A stretch of DNA of 64,000 bases, from assembly GCF_020099275.1 (NCBI RefSeq), contig NZ_CP083646.1, positions 124,001 through 188,000 on the forward strand. The letters run 5' to 3'. A model generated the notes under the pieces. It was given only the letters and a program-made list of their open reading frames with translations, made no database searches and was not told where the DNA came from. This DNA is from Corynebacterium falsenii. GTDB taxonomy: Bacteria; Actinomycetota; Actinomycetes; Mycobacteriales; Mycobacteriaceae. This document shows positions 53,335-62,893 of this stretch, piece by piece; the first letter of the stretch is position 1, and each line of letters begins with the position of its first letter. Position numbers and translations under genes: made by a program.

Positions 53335-55101
53335 CTATTCGACGATGCGGCGGCGCGGGGTTCGGCGTCGGACAACGTTGTTGTCTGCCGGGAGCACATG
53401 CTCGCCGGTGGTGTCCAACGTCAAGGCCAGGGAGGACACATAGAGCGTCTCGCCATTGGGGCCCGTCTTGGCGGAAGCGACCATGTCCGGGCGCTCCACC
53501 TCTTCACCCGTGATAGCGCAGGTGAGCTTGTGATCGGTGGGGTTACCGTGCTCGTCGAACATCGGCACGTCAATGCCATCGTGCGAGCGGCGCAGATAGT
53601 AACGACCCTTCGTTGCGATCGCCATGAGCGGGGTGACGATGATCGCGATGATGGCGGAAAACAGCGGGCTGAACGCCGCGATGCCGTCGCCAAAGGCTCC
53701 GAAGAACATCGCCACGGAGATACCACCAGCAGCCAGTACGGAGACAACACCGACGGGGTTGACGTTGTAGAGCATGCCGCGACGGAACTCCGGCTCCAGC
53801 GGCGAGAGCTTCAGCAGGTACTTGTTGAACACGATGTCCGCCGCCACGGTGAAGATCCAGGCGATGGCGAAATTGGAGTAGAAGCTCAACACGAAGCCGA
53901 GCACCTGGAACATGTTGAACTCCATCAGCGCCAGGGCTATGCCCACGTTGAGCACAACGAAGGTGATGCGGCCCGGGTAGCGCTTGAAGGTGCGGGAGTA
54001 GATGTTTGTCCACGCCAGGGAACCGGAGTAGGCGTTAGTCACGTTGATCTTAATCTGGCTGACCACCACGAGGAACACAGCCAGCGCCACGGCCAGCCAG
54101 CCGGGCATCATTTCCTTGTACATGCTGAGGAACTGGTTGACCGGCTCCATAGCCATGTCCGTGCTCTGGTTGAGGTTGGCGATGATGTAGACGGCCAGGA
54201 ACACCCCGATGATTTGCTTGGCGGCTCCCAGGAATACCCAGCCCGGGCCACCGAGGATCACGGCGGTCCACCAGCTGCGCTTGTTCTTAGGGGTCTTGGG
54301 CGGCATGAACCGCAGGTAGTCGATGTTCTCCGCGATCTGCGCGGTCAGGGAGAGGCACACGCCGGCGGCGAGCATCATGGAGGCGAAGTTCACGCCCTCG
54401 CCGTTTTGGCCGGAGTAGGCCATGAAGGTGGAAACGGATTCCGGCTCCTTGATCAGCAGATATGCCAGGGGCAGAACCATCATGATCAGCCACAGCGGGT
54501 TGGTCCAGGACTGCAGCTTCGCCAGGATCTTCATGCCATACATCACCAGCGGGATGATCATGAGCGAGCTGACGAGGTAACCGGCCCACAGCGGCAGCCC
54601 GAAACCGACCTTGAGGCCCTGCGCCATGATCGCACCTTCGGTGGCGAAGAGGATGAAAGTGAAGGACACGAAGATGAGGTTCGTGAGGATCGAGCCCATG
54701 TAGCCGAATCCGGAGCCGCGGCTAATGAGGTCCAAGTCCACGTTGTAGCGCGCGGCGTAGTAAGCCAGCGGGAAGGAGCTGATGAAGATGAGCACCGCGG
54801 CGATGAGGATGCCGCCGATGGCATTGCCCGTACCGTGCTGGATGCCGATGGAGGCGCCGATGGAGAAGTCCGCCAGGTAGGCAATGCCGCCGAGTGCGGA
54901 GCCTGCCACCACGGCTGGGGTCCAGCGGCGGTAGTGGCGGGGAGCGAAGCGGAGGCTGAAGTCCTCCGCGCCCTTAGTTTGCTTCGCGTTGCGGGCCTCG
55001 TTGGGGGCGCCGGCGATGGTCGTTGGTGCTTGTCCCGCGCTGGGGGCGGTCGCTTGGGCCGCTGGTCCCGGGGGTGTATCTAGCTTCGTCGGTGGTGTCA
55101 T
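53335..55101 (-). CDS. NCS1-family nucleobase/allantoin-type permease
   Basis: 588-residue inner-membrane importer with about 12 helices and hydrophilic tails of about 60 residues at the N-terminus and 90 at the C-terminus. RHYRRWTPAVVAGSALGGIAYLADF, the SFPLAYYAARYNVDLDL loop, and the INVTNAYSGSLAWTN segment place it in the cytosine/purine/allantoin permease (NCS1) superfamily. Purine or allantoin breakdown can yield urea, so it could serve the nearby urease, but this is speculation. Confidence 0.87.
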   Translation of the reverse strand: MTPPTKLDTPPGPAAQATAPSAGQAPTTIAGAPNEARNAKQTKGAEDFSLRFAPRHYRRWTPAVVAGSALGGIAYLADFSIGASIGIQHGTGNAIGGILIAAVLIFISSFPLAYYAARYNVDLDLISRGSGFGYMGSILTNLIFVSFTFILFATEGAIMAQGLKVGFGLPLWAGYLVSSLMIIPLVMYGMKILAKLQSWTNPLWLIMMVLPLAYLLIKEPESVSTFMAYSGQNGEGVNFASMMLAAGVCLSLTAQIAENIDYLRFMPPKTPKNKRSWWTAVILGGPGWVFLGAAKQIIGVFLAVYIIANLNQSTDMAMEPVNQFLSMYKEMMPGWLAVALAVFLVVVSQIKINVTNAYSGSLAWTNIYSRTFKRYPGRITFVVLNVGIALALMEFNMFQVLGFVLSFYSNFAIAWIFTVAADIVFNKYLLKLSPLEPEFRRGMLYNVNPVGVVSVLAAGGISVAMFFGAFGDGIAAFSPLFSAIIAIIVTPLMAIATKGRYYLRRSHDGIDVPMFDEHGNPTDHKLTCAITGEEVERPDMVASAKTGPNGETLYVSSLALTLDTTGEHVLPADNNVVRRRTPRRRIVE

Positions 55102-55306
55102 GGGGAGAAATTTACGGTTTCCATATTTCCCCTGATCGCCAGTTTCGTGACAGTTATGTTTCTAGTTTCGTTCCTGAATTTCGGTGCGGTTACGGCCGCT
55201 GGTGCGGTCACGGTTGGCGGGTGGTGTGGTGGTTTTTCGGGTCGACGCCACCAGGAAGGCACATTCACACCCCATTGAGGTGGCTGTGCGATATACCTTG
55301 TCCTGT

Positions 55307-56476
55307 ATGCCGTCTCACATGCCGCACCATCAGTCTTCCCTGCCAGCAAACGCAATCAGCACAGCCGTGATGCCCTGGCTGTAGCCAGCTGTGCGCTCAT
55401 GGCTACCCTCCGACAACCCCACTGCTCCCGTGACGCAGTGGCTGTCCGAGGAGGTATGGCGTATCGACAACGCGGAGTTCGCCGGACAACTCGATGCGGC
55501 GATTCCCGTAACGGTGTCCGATCCAATGCTCTGGGCCAACCGGATCTTGGATGGCCGCCCTCAGCACGCTGATCAGCTGTGAACGGCGGGATCTGAAGAC
55601 ACTCCCTGGATTCTTGCTGCGTCGCGAGCCCGCGATCAAGATATTGACCGAAGCTATGTGGACATCATTGCTACCGATCTGCCCCCATCACTAACTACCT
55701 TTGCTGTGTTGGCCTACCCCGAGTCGGGGCCGTTGCACTACTTTGAAGAATTCAATCCGCGCTGTGTCAGGGTATTCGTCGCGGATCCTGAATCGACCGC
55801 GACAGCAATCAATGATTCTGGGTTAGGGCTGAGGGCTGACATAGACACGCTTCTGCTCGCCGGCCCGGTCGATACCACCGGATCCAAGGAGGCACACCAC
55901 CCGACAAATCTCACCACCTCTTTCACCACGTCGAAGCGAGTGCAGATCCAGCTTGTTCCTGCACACGCAGCTGAGGCGGCCGAGGGAATCAGCGCCATTT
56001 ACGATGCGATCGAACGGGAGGTGCCTTCCTTGCGCTGGTGGGCCCGGCCCTCCGATGAGCATGAGCTTGAGGAATGCGAGGAAGCTGGGCTTCTCTTCGC
56101 ATTGCAGGTGACGGAGGATTCCGCACAACCGGAGCTACCTAGTGCTTCTTGCCCGGAGGGCATAGTAGGTTTCATCGCTGCCCGCCCCAACAACGCCTTC
56201 GGACTGACGGGGTGGGAGATGGTGGAAAAGTGCATTCATCCCTCCCAGCAGGGCAACAACTATTCAGCTGTCGCGACGGCACTCTTGACCCAGTGTCTCC
56301 GTTCCTCCGACATCCCCACGGCACCCGGCGATTCGTCGGGGCGCGCCACGCCTGTCCTGTGGGGAGAAATCGACCCCGCAAATCGCCCCTCCCTTAGCAC
56401 GGCAAACAAAGTAGGCCGAACGATTGTCGGCGGGCATCTGTGGCTGACTCCGGCGGGGTTTCCGGGGATGGCTTAG
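55307..56476 (+). pseudogene. GNAT-like protein gene with two in-frame stops
   Basis: One reading frame runs from the ATG at 55307 to 56476 and is interrupted by TAG (55382-55384) and TGA (55580-55582). Translation on both sides of each stop looks equally protein-like. If both were read through, it would give about 390 residues. The C-terminal half (from 55658, 272 codons) has a GFIAARPNNAFGLTGWEMV...QGNNYSAVATALLTQCL pattern resembling an acetyltransferase acetyl-CoA site. It is probably decaying; the remaining piece could still be translated from the GTG or ATG near 55658. Confidence 0.6.
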
Positions 56477-56706
56477 GACACGTCTTGAACGAAGCTCAGG
56501 GACTGCAGTCGGCGAACGTTGGACGACATTCGCAATTGGGGGCATCGTCGCGCGTATTATCTTTCCCATGCTGCCACACCGCCCCGTCACGCATTATCAC
56601 CTACAGCATAAGACACGGCCCTTTCTAGGAATTCCAAGATTTTATGCGCGAATAAGCACCAAGCGAAAAAGCTAGGGCAAGTCACGCAAAATCCTCGAAA
56701 TCAGTA

Positions 56707-57564
56707 TCAGAATGGAGGGTTTGGCTCGTGATATTTATCCAACAAGAAGTTGCACCAAAGAAGCGCTGCCGAAACCGCAAGGTTGACTTGAGCGTCCGTC
56801 ACAAATCGCTCAGTCGGCATACCATGCCCTTCGTCAGTGTCCTCACGGCGCATCTCAGTCACTCCTTCGGTAATCTTGTTAAGTCCTTTTCTTAGAAAAG
56901 TCAACCCCTCGGCGACTTTTCCAACACCATTCTTATTTGTGACACCCAGTTCAGAAAGCGCCTTACTGCACCGCTCAACAACTTGCATATTCCTAACTTG
57001 CTGCTGGGGAAAATTCAGCTCCATCAGGACTGCTCCCGCCACAGCTTCCATTAGATCTTTTGAGTAACTGATTACTTCAAGATTATCTTTCTCTTGCACG
57101 AGCGCTCGGTTTAGCTTCTTAACTTTGCGCTGAATTCCCGAGACTGTCGATATCTCAGATAGATTCATCTCACTGATTGAGATTCCCCTACTCTGCGAAA
57201 TAGTTGGGGGATTCTCGATAAATTCAAATCCGTCTTCCCGACAAGCATTTTCAAGATCTTCCAGCAACAAACGGAATGATTTTTCATCATCAAAATCTTC
57301 GCATTTGGCATAGCGGACGAATTGAGTTAATGCACGCAGCCCTCGGGAAGCCTCTTCCGAGTCTCGCCAATCGAATTGTCTGGAATGCGCTGAACCAATC
57401 TCAAACGAGTCATAGAGGTTTGGATTATGCATTAATTCGTTTGGTTCAGAATAATCACGGTGCAAAAAACCATATCTTACCCAGCTCATACAAGCGCCGA
57501 AAGGACTGACGTAGGGACTTAGCGTCAAGACTGCGCCGCGAACATTTTTACTGACTAATTCCAA
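56707..57564 (-). CDS. Abortive-infection-like protein (Abi C-terminal domain)
   Basis: 285 residues. The C-terminal part, VAEGLTFLRKGLNKITEGVTEM followed by EGHGMPTERFVTDAQVNLAVSAALL, matches the Abi_C domain pattern (helices, a GHG motif, then a long helix), found at the end of AbiJ-like defence proteins. The N-terminal part is unrecognised. It is far less GC-rich than its neighbours, pointing to transfer. No ribosome-binding site is strong for the ATG at 57564. A stand-alone phage-defence role is inferred. Confidence 0.65.
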   Translation of the reverse strand: MELVSKNVRGAVLTLSPYVSPFGACMSWVRYGFLHRDYSEPNELMHNPNLYDSFEIGSAHSRQFDWRDSEEASRGLRALTQFVRYAKCEDFDDEKSFRLLLEDLENACREDGFEFIENPPTISQSRGISISEMNLSEISTVSGIQRKVKKLNRALVQEKDNLEVISYSKDLMEAVAGAVLMELNFPQQQVRNMQVVERCSKALSELGVTNKNGVGKVAEGLTFLRKGLNKITEGVTEMRREDTDEGHGMPTERFVTDAQVNLAVSAALLWCNFLLDKYHEPNPPF

Positions 57565-58056
57565 TTTAAGCCTTTTTTTTGAGTATCCAATCCAATCTTG
57601 ACTTCTGAGAGGTTTTAGAGAGATCTACATCCCGTTTTCCCTCTTGGAAGCTATCCGCTATAGCGTGGACTGGCAGATTATGGTCTGTATTTTTGATCAT
57701 GCCGGATCCGCGACCAACTTAAGGGAACGTCTCTGCTCCTTGACACGGATGAATATACGGAAACGATTGTGATGTTCGGATATCTGATTAAGCTTGCCAC
57801 AATTCAAACGTAAATCGATGCGATAATACCTGAAACTGATGGGCCGAGCGAGTCTGCCACCTGCAAACCACGTCGCACTTCCGCTTCGAATCTAGGTAGC
57901 GATTTGATCTTCGGGCGAGTCCTGCACTGGTTAATCAGATCTGCTTACGCCACAACCTGCCTTAGAAGCAGCTGCAAAGCCTCGTCCATCCGTTTCTCTC
58001 CAGTGATCATCTTGCATGACCAGATTTAGCGATAGGGAGTGTCATCCGACCACCCC
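57565..58056. other. AT-rich gap upstream of ureD 3' end, possible gene remnant
   Basis: About 490 bases without a complete gene. On the minus strand, codons 58010 to 57804 read as a plausible small protein (MITGEKRMDEALQLLLRQVVA, then a stop, then PRFEAEVRRGLQVADSLG-like residues), broken by a single TAA at 57945-57947. This could be a degraded antitoxin or transposase end. The rest shows no repeats, tRNA or promoter that I can support. Confidence 0.45.
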
Positions 58057-59160
58057 CTACATAGTGCGTAGATCCACCGCGCCAGCGCCCAGCACCGCTC
58101 GACGCGCAGTGTCGTACAGCACGTCTACAACTCGGTTTACTTCCCGCGTAGACATGCCCGCAACACGCACGATTACTCCCGAATCACCCACTAACGTGCT
58201 CACGCCCCACTGTGTTTCCGGCTGTGTCTCCTCCTGTTTCTCCGACTGCGTTTCTCCCTGTCCCTCCGGCGCACGTTCCTCCGGCACTGCGCTCACCAGC
58301 TCCCCCGCCAGCCGATTCACGTGCTCTCGCGCAGCACCATCGCCCCACCCCACGGGTGGCACAACCACCATCGTGGTCCACACCGGCCACGGTCCGAACA
58401 GCAACTCCGATTGGCTGGATGCCATCCCGCCTGCCGTCACGCTCTCCGTCTCGCCCGACACCCCGGCCCCAGCGGCACACGTGATGTCAGACAGCAACGG
58501 CCTCCCCTCGCGCTCCACGCGCAGTCCCTGGCTGAACGCGTCGAACGCATGGCGTTCACCCCGCGCCAAACGCCCGAGCATCACGGTTTCCACCGCCAGC
58601 AATGTCGCACTCGCAGCCAAGCGAAACTCCGTGGACTGCACCAATCGGCTTCCCGCGAACAACGTGGTGTGCCCCGGCAGATACTCCAGCACAGCACCTT
58701 CCCCCACAGTGAACGTGGACCATTGGGTCGCGCACCCAGCATTCATACGATGCACATTCGTCGCCGCCTGGGTGGTCACAGTCGCGCAAGCGTGATCCTC
58801 CACGTCCACGATCTGCCGCACCCGATCATTTTCGGCCAGCCCACCCCCGGTCGTCCGAGTGTAGAGGTAGGCGTGGTGCGGTCTGGTGGCGTCGATATAT
58901 AAGGGCCGAGACACGCTCAGCGGCGCCTTGGCGAACCGCCCGCGCAACCCCGTGCGGCCACTGCTCCCGGCGACCAGCTGCGCCTGCAGCAACCCAACCT
59001 TGCCCGGTTGGCCCACGCCACGCACGCCACTGGTCACGCCATCGCCGCTGGCCACACCAGCACCATCCCCAGCACCAGCACCAGCGCCAGCCCCCACGAT
59101 CCGCCGCAGCTCAGGCGGAATCGGCGGCGTCAGCGCTGACGGGTCCAGCCGATCGGCCAT
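58057..59160 (-). CDS. ureD: Urease accessory protein UreD
   Basis: Scaffold that holds urease apoprotein and lets UreF-UreG deliver nickel. 367 residues, longer than usual because of a Gly/Ala repeat at the N-terminus and a Gln/Glu-rich insert (about 305-320). The conserved core (VTTQAATNVHRM, VLEYLPGHTTLF) is visible. The start overlaps the ureG stop (TAATG), so the two are coupled. It is last in the operon. Confidence 0.9.
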   Translation of the reverse strand: MADRLDPSALTPPIPPELRRIVGAGAGAGAGDGAGVASGDGVTSGVRGVGQPGKVGLLQAQLVAGSSGRTGLRGRFAKAPLSVSRPLYIDATRPHHAYLYTRTTGGGLAENDRVRQIVDVEDHACATVTTQAATNVHRMNAGCATQWSTFTVGEGAVLEYLPGHTTLFAGSRLVQSTEFRLAASATLLAVETVMLGRLARGERHAFDAFSQGLRVEREGRPLLSDITCAAGAGVSGETESVTAGGMASSQSELLFGPWPVWTTMVVVPPVGWGDGAAREHVNRLAGELVSAVPEERAPEGQGETQSEKQEETQPETQWGVSTLVGDSGVIVRVAGMSTREVNRVVDVLYDTARRAVLGAGAVDLRTM

Positions 59161-59783
59161 TACTGACCCCCGGCGCGGAAGCCCTCCAGCGCCGCGACCA
59201 GCTCGTCGATGCCGGTTCCCTCCAAACTATTGGTCAGCACCACCGGCTTACCGCCGCGCACGTCCTGCGCATCAGCGTGCATCCGCTCCAGGTCGCAGCG
59301 CACATACTGGGCGATATCCACCTTGTTGATCACCAGGATGTGCGAGTCCGTGATCCCGGGCCCGCGCTTGCGTGGCATCTTGTCCCCCTCCGCGGTGTCC
59401 AGCACGAACACGAACACGTCCACGAGCGCCGGGCTAAAAGTCAGCGTGAGGTTATCGCCACCCGATTCGAAGAACAGCGTGTCCACCTCGGGGTGCTCGT
59501 CCAGCAGGTCGGCGGCCGCCATGAGGTTCATCGTGGGGTCATCGCGCACCGCGGTGTGCGGGCAGCTGCCGGTCTCCACACCAATGATGTGATCGGCGGG
59601 CACCACGCCATCCAGGTGGCGGCGGATGTGCTGCGCGTCCTCCTGCGTGTAAATGTCGTTGGTGATGACGCCGACGTTCCGCCCGGCCTCGATGAACTTC
59701 GGCACGAGCGCCTCGATGAGCGCGGTCTTGCCGCTGCCGACGGGCCCGCCGATGCCGATGCGCAGTGTCACTGGGTTGGTCAT
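59160..59783 (-). CDS. ureG: Urease accessory GTPase UreG
   Basis: SIMIBI GTPase that drives nickel insertion. 207 residues from the ATG at 59783 (AGGAG upstream); the longer frame to 59855 is not conserved. GGPVGSGKTAL is the P-loop (near 11), with the nickel-binding CPH region GSCPHTAVRDD and the NKVDIAQ guanine-specificity motif. It is followed directly by ureD. Confidence 0.95.
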   Translation of the reverse strand: MTNPVTLRIGIGGPVGSGKTALIEALVPKFIEAGRNVGVITNDIYTQEDAQHIRRHLDGVVPADHIIGVETGSCPHTAVRDDPTMNLMAAADLLDEHPEVDTLFFESGGDNLTLTFSPALVDVFVFVLDTAEGDKMPRKRGPGITDSHILVINKVDIAQYVRCDLERMHADAQDVRGGKPVVLTNSLEGTGIDELVAALEGFRAGGQ

Positions 59784-59856
59784 GGTGTTCTCCTGTATCC
59801 GTTGTTGTCGCTGGTCATTGGTGTTTCTTTTTCCCGACGCCACCACGCGCCCCACC

Positions 59857-60765
59857 TCAACTCATAAACAGGCGAGCCGGGGCGATCTGGTGTTGGGCGG
59901 AAGCGATATCCAGTCCCGGGCTTGATCTGCCGAGTGTGGCAAAGCTGCGCGGGTCGCCGGGATCCGCCGCGTCCAATAACTCGTCGGCGTGCTCCGCGCA
60001 CTGGGCGGCCAGCTCCGCGATGAGCGGTATCGCTCGGGCGACCATCGCTTGCGCGCCGATGTGATCGCACTGGCTGAGCCGCAGCGCCGCGCTGGACCAG
60101 CCCACTGCGAGGCCGGTGAGTTCCACTGCCACGGCCTGTTCGGCGTCTAGGCCTTGGGTGGCGTGGATGAGCCCCAGGGCCACGGCCTGGCTACCGGGGA
60201 CATCTCGGTTGCGGGCGCGCTGCGAGTAGGCGGCGAGCACGTGGGCTGCACCGGAAGCGCCGCGGTCGTCCGAGCTCGGTGCGTCCTGGTCCTGGCCCAG
60301 CGCATCGGCCACCTGCGCATGCACCTGCAGCGTCTGCCGGCCCACGCGGGTCGAGGCTTTGCGCAGTTCCTGGGTGACTTTCATCGCCTCCAGTTCCGCA
60401 TCCAGGTACTCCACCAACTGGATGGCCCGATCGACGGACTGGGGGTGGTGGGGGCGCGGGGTGGCGTCGGCGTATGGAGGAACCGAAAGGGCAATCATCG
60501 TGGCCACGGCGGTGGCAACTCCGTCACCGGGGGCGGCCGTGATGCGCAGGTGATCCAGCAGCGCATCCGTGCACTGACTCACGCCGTGAACGCGGCCGCG
60601 TTGCACCAAGCCCTCCAACCCATGCGAGAGGGTGTAGCGCCCAGAGGGGTAGGCGGAGTCGCCGAAGACCACCGCGTGCATGAGCGCGGCGGTGCTCACG
60701 GCCGCGGTGGGGCGGCCAGGCTCAGCGGGATAAGCGGGATGAGCGGGATGAGCGGGATCAGACAT
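59857..60765 (-). CDS. ureF: Urease accessory protein UreF
   Basis: Helical protein that activates UreG GTPase action in the UreD-F-G complex. 302 residues. The family core begins at AALMHAVVFGDSAYPSGRYTLSHGLE and runs through GLIHATQGLDAEQAVAVEL. The N-terminus is Pro/Ala/His-rich, encoded by a 9-bp tandem repeat (60724-60759). It starts five bases after the ureC stop; ureE, which stands here in many operons, is missing. Confidence 0.9.
   Translation of the reverse strand: MSDPAHPAHPAYPAEPGRPTAAVSTAALMHAVVFGDSAYPSGRYTLSHGLEGLVQRGRVHGVSQCTDALLDHLRITAAPGDGVATAVATMIALSVPPYADATPRPHHPQSVDRAIQLVEYLDAELEAMKVTQELRKASTRVGRQTLQVHAQVADALGQDQDAPSSDDRGASGAAHVLAAYSQRARNRDVPGSQAVALGLIHATQGLDAEQAVAVELTGLAVGWSSAALRLSQCDHIGAQAMVARAIPLIAELAAQCAEHADELLDAADPGDPRSFATLGRSSPGLDIASAQHQIAPARLFMS
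60724..60759. repeat. 9-bp tandem repeats at the ureF N-terminus
   Basis: Four units of AGCGGGAT(A/G/C) in a row; on the minus strand they encode repeated His/Tyr-Pro-Ala. Unit length keeps the frame. Confidence 0.85.
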
Positions 60766-60770
60766 CGCGG

Positions 60771-62477
60771 CTAGAACAGGTAGAACAGTTGCGCGAGCGG
60801 GAGGGACTCGGCGGGGTCGATGGTGGCGATCTGGCCGTCCACGCGCACCTCGTAAGTATCGGGGTCCACCTGAATATCCGCCAAGCGGTCGTTGTGCACC
60901 ATGTCCTTCTTACCGATGCCACGGGTGCCCTTGACGGGCAGCACTAGGGAGTTCAGCCCCAGCTTCTCCGGCACACCCGCTTCAATCGCGGCCGTGGACA
61001 TGAACGTGGCGCGCGTGGCCTGCAATGCCGAGCCGTAATTGCCGAACTGCGGGCGGTAGTAAATGGGCTCCGGGGTGGCCAGGGACGCATTCGGGTCGCC
61101 CATCGCCGCCCAGCAGATCCGGCCCTGCCGCAGCACCACGCGCGGCTTGGCGGCGAAGGAATCGATGGGCCACACGACGAGGTCGGCCAACTTGCCGACC
61201 TCGATGGAACCCACATGCTCGGCGATGCCTTGGGCGATGGCCGGGTTGATGGTGAGCTTGGCGAGGTAGCGCAGCACGCGATTGTTGTCATCCTCACCGT
61301 CGCCCTCGAGGGAGCCGAGCTGATCCTTGCAGTGATGGGCGGTCTGGAACGCGCGCGACCACGACTCGCCCACGCGACCCATGGCCTGCGAATCGGAGCT
61401 AAAGATGCTGATCAGGCCCATATCGTGCAGCACGGTCTCTGCGGCGATGGTCTCGGCGCGCACGCGGGAATCGGCGAAGGCCACGTCCTCCGGGATGTCA
61501 TGGGACAGGTGGTGGCAGACCATCACCATGTCCAGCAGCTCTTCCACCGAGTTGATGGTGTACGGCAGCGTGGGGTTCGTTGACGAGGGCAGCACGTTCG
61601 GCATGCCCGTGACCCGCAGGATATCCGGCGCGTGCCCACCACCGGCACCCTCGGAGTGGAAGGTGTGGATCGCGCGGCCGTCGATGGCGCGGACGGTGGA
61701 TTGGAAGTACCCGCCCTCGTTGAGGGTGTCCGTGTGCACGGCAAGCTGCACATCCATCTCGTCGCAAACACTCAGGGCGTTGTCGATGGCGGCGGGCGTG
61801 GCGCCCCAGTCCTCGTGAACCTTCAATCCGGCTGCGCCTGCGCGGATCTGGTCGCGCAGCGCCTCGGGCAGGCTGGCGGTGCCCTTGCCGAGGAACCCGG
61901 TGTTCACGGGCATGCCCTCGGCGGCGCGGAGCATGAACTCGATGCCGTCCACGCCCGGGGTGCTGGTGGTGCCGAGTGTGCCTTCCGCCGGTCCCGTGCC
62001 GCCGCCGAAGAACGTGGTGATGCCGTTGGAGAGCCCCTCCTCGGCCTGCTGCGGGGTGATGTAGTGGATGTGAGTGTCCACGCCACCCGCGGTGACGATC
62101 CGGTGTTGCCCCGCGATCACCTCCGTGCCGGGGCCGATGAGCATGTCCACGCCATCTTGGGTGTGGGGGTTTCCCGCTTTTCCGACGCCAGCAATGCGGC
62201 CATCCTTAATCCCCACATCGGCCTTGATGATGCCCAGGATCGGGTCGGCCACGATGGCTCCGACGATGACGGTATCCAGTGGATCGGTTGCCGTTGGGTC
62301 CTGGGCCATGCCGTCGCGCACGGCCTTGCCGCCGCCGTAGACGGACTCATCGCCGACAGTGCCCGCAGAAAGGTCCTTCTCGATGCGGATGCGCAGGTTC
62401 GTATCCGCCAACTGCACGAGGTCGCCGGTGGCGGGGCCGTAGATGTCCGCGTATCGGCGGCGATCAACGCTGCTCAT
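60771..62477 (-). CDS. ureC: Urease catalytic subunit alpha
   Basis: Holds the binuclear nickel centre that splits urea into ammonia and carbamate. 568 residues. All active-site elements are present: HIHYI (two nickel His), the carbamylated Lys in [30 protein letters not shown], and the mobile flap Cys in MVCHHLS. It begins eight bases after ureB. Intact, so the enzyme should be active if nickel is delivered. Confidence 0.97.
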   Translation of the reverse strand: MSSVDRRRYADIYGPATGDLVQLADTNLRIRIEKDLSAGTVGDESVYGGGKAVRDGMAQDPTATDPLDTVIVGAIVADPILGIIKADVGIKDGRIAGVGKAGNPHTQDGVDMLIGPGTEVIAGQHRIVTAGGVDTHIHYITPQQAEEGLSNGITTFFGGGTGPAEGTLGTTSTPGVDGIEFMLRAAEGMPVNTGFLGKGTASLPEALRDQIRAGAAGLKVHEDWGATPAAIDNALSVCDEMDVQLAVHTDTLNEGGYFQSTVRAIDGRAIHTFHSEGAGGGHAPDILRVTGMPNVLPSSTNPTLPYTINSVEELLDMVMVCHHLSHDIPEDVAFADSRVRAETIAAETVLHDMGLISIFSSDSQAMGRVGESWSRAFQTAHHCKDQLGSLEGDGEDDNNRVLRYLAKLTINPAIAQGIAEHVGSIEVGKLADLVVWPIDSFAAKPRVVLRQGRICWAAMGDPNASLATPEPIYYRPQFGNYGSALQATRATFMSTAAIEAGVPEKLGLNSLVLPVKGTRGIGKKDMVHNDRLADIQVDPDTYEVRVDGQIATIDPAESLPLAQLFYLF

Positions 62478-62485
62478 GGTGGCCG

Positions 62486-62869
62486 TTACTCCTGTTCTTC
62501 GTTCGCGGTGAGGAAGTAGTCCAGCTTCTCGAGCGCTGCCTGCTTCACCTCGGGGTCATCGAGTTCGCCGTTGACGAGGTTGGCGAACCCGTAGAGAGTG
62601 CGTGTCCCGCCGAAGTCCACGAGCTCAACGTCGCGCTCGTCGCCGGGCTCGAAGCGGATGGCCAGGCCCGCGGGGATGTTGAGGTGCATGCCCCACGCCT
62701 GCTCCCGGGGGAAGTCCAGCGCCGGGTTGGCCTCGAAGAAGTGGTAGTGCGAGCCCACCTGCACGGCACGGTCGCCCGTGTTTGCCACCGTGACGGTGGT
62801 GGTGCGCCGGCCCGGGTTGAGCTCGATGCTTCCTTCTTGCGTGATGTACGGGGAGTATCCGCCTGACAT
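62486..62869 (-). CDS. ureB: Urease subunit beta
   Basis: Structural subunit of the urease heterotrimer. 127 residues; [21 protein letters not shown] is the family core, followed by the [13 protein letters not shown] stretch. Unlike in many operons it does not directly follow ureA: the 257-residue His-rich gene is between them, ending 24 bases upstream. Confidence 0.95.
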   Translation of the reverse strand: MSGGYSPYITQEGSIELNPGRRTTTVTVANTGDRAVQVGSHYHFFEANPALDFPREQAWGMHLNIPAGLAIRFEPGDERDVELVDFGGTRTLYGFANLVNGELDDPEVKQAALEKLDYFLTANEEQE

Positions 62870-62893
62870 GAGTTGTCCTAATCCTTCGTCCGG

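Noticed and set aside
53398..55083. Long open frame antisense to the NCS1 permease (also 8160-10025, 14615-16456, 28226-30001, 1703-2917)
   Set aside because: These are antisense shadows of well-supported genes in high-GC DNA: low-complexity Gly/Arg/His-rich translations with no family likeness.
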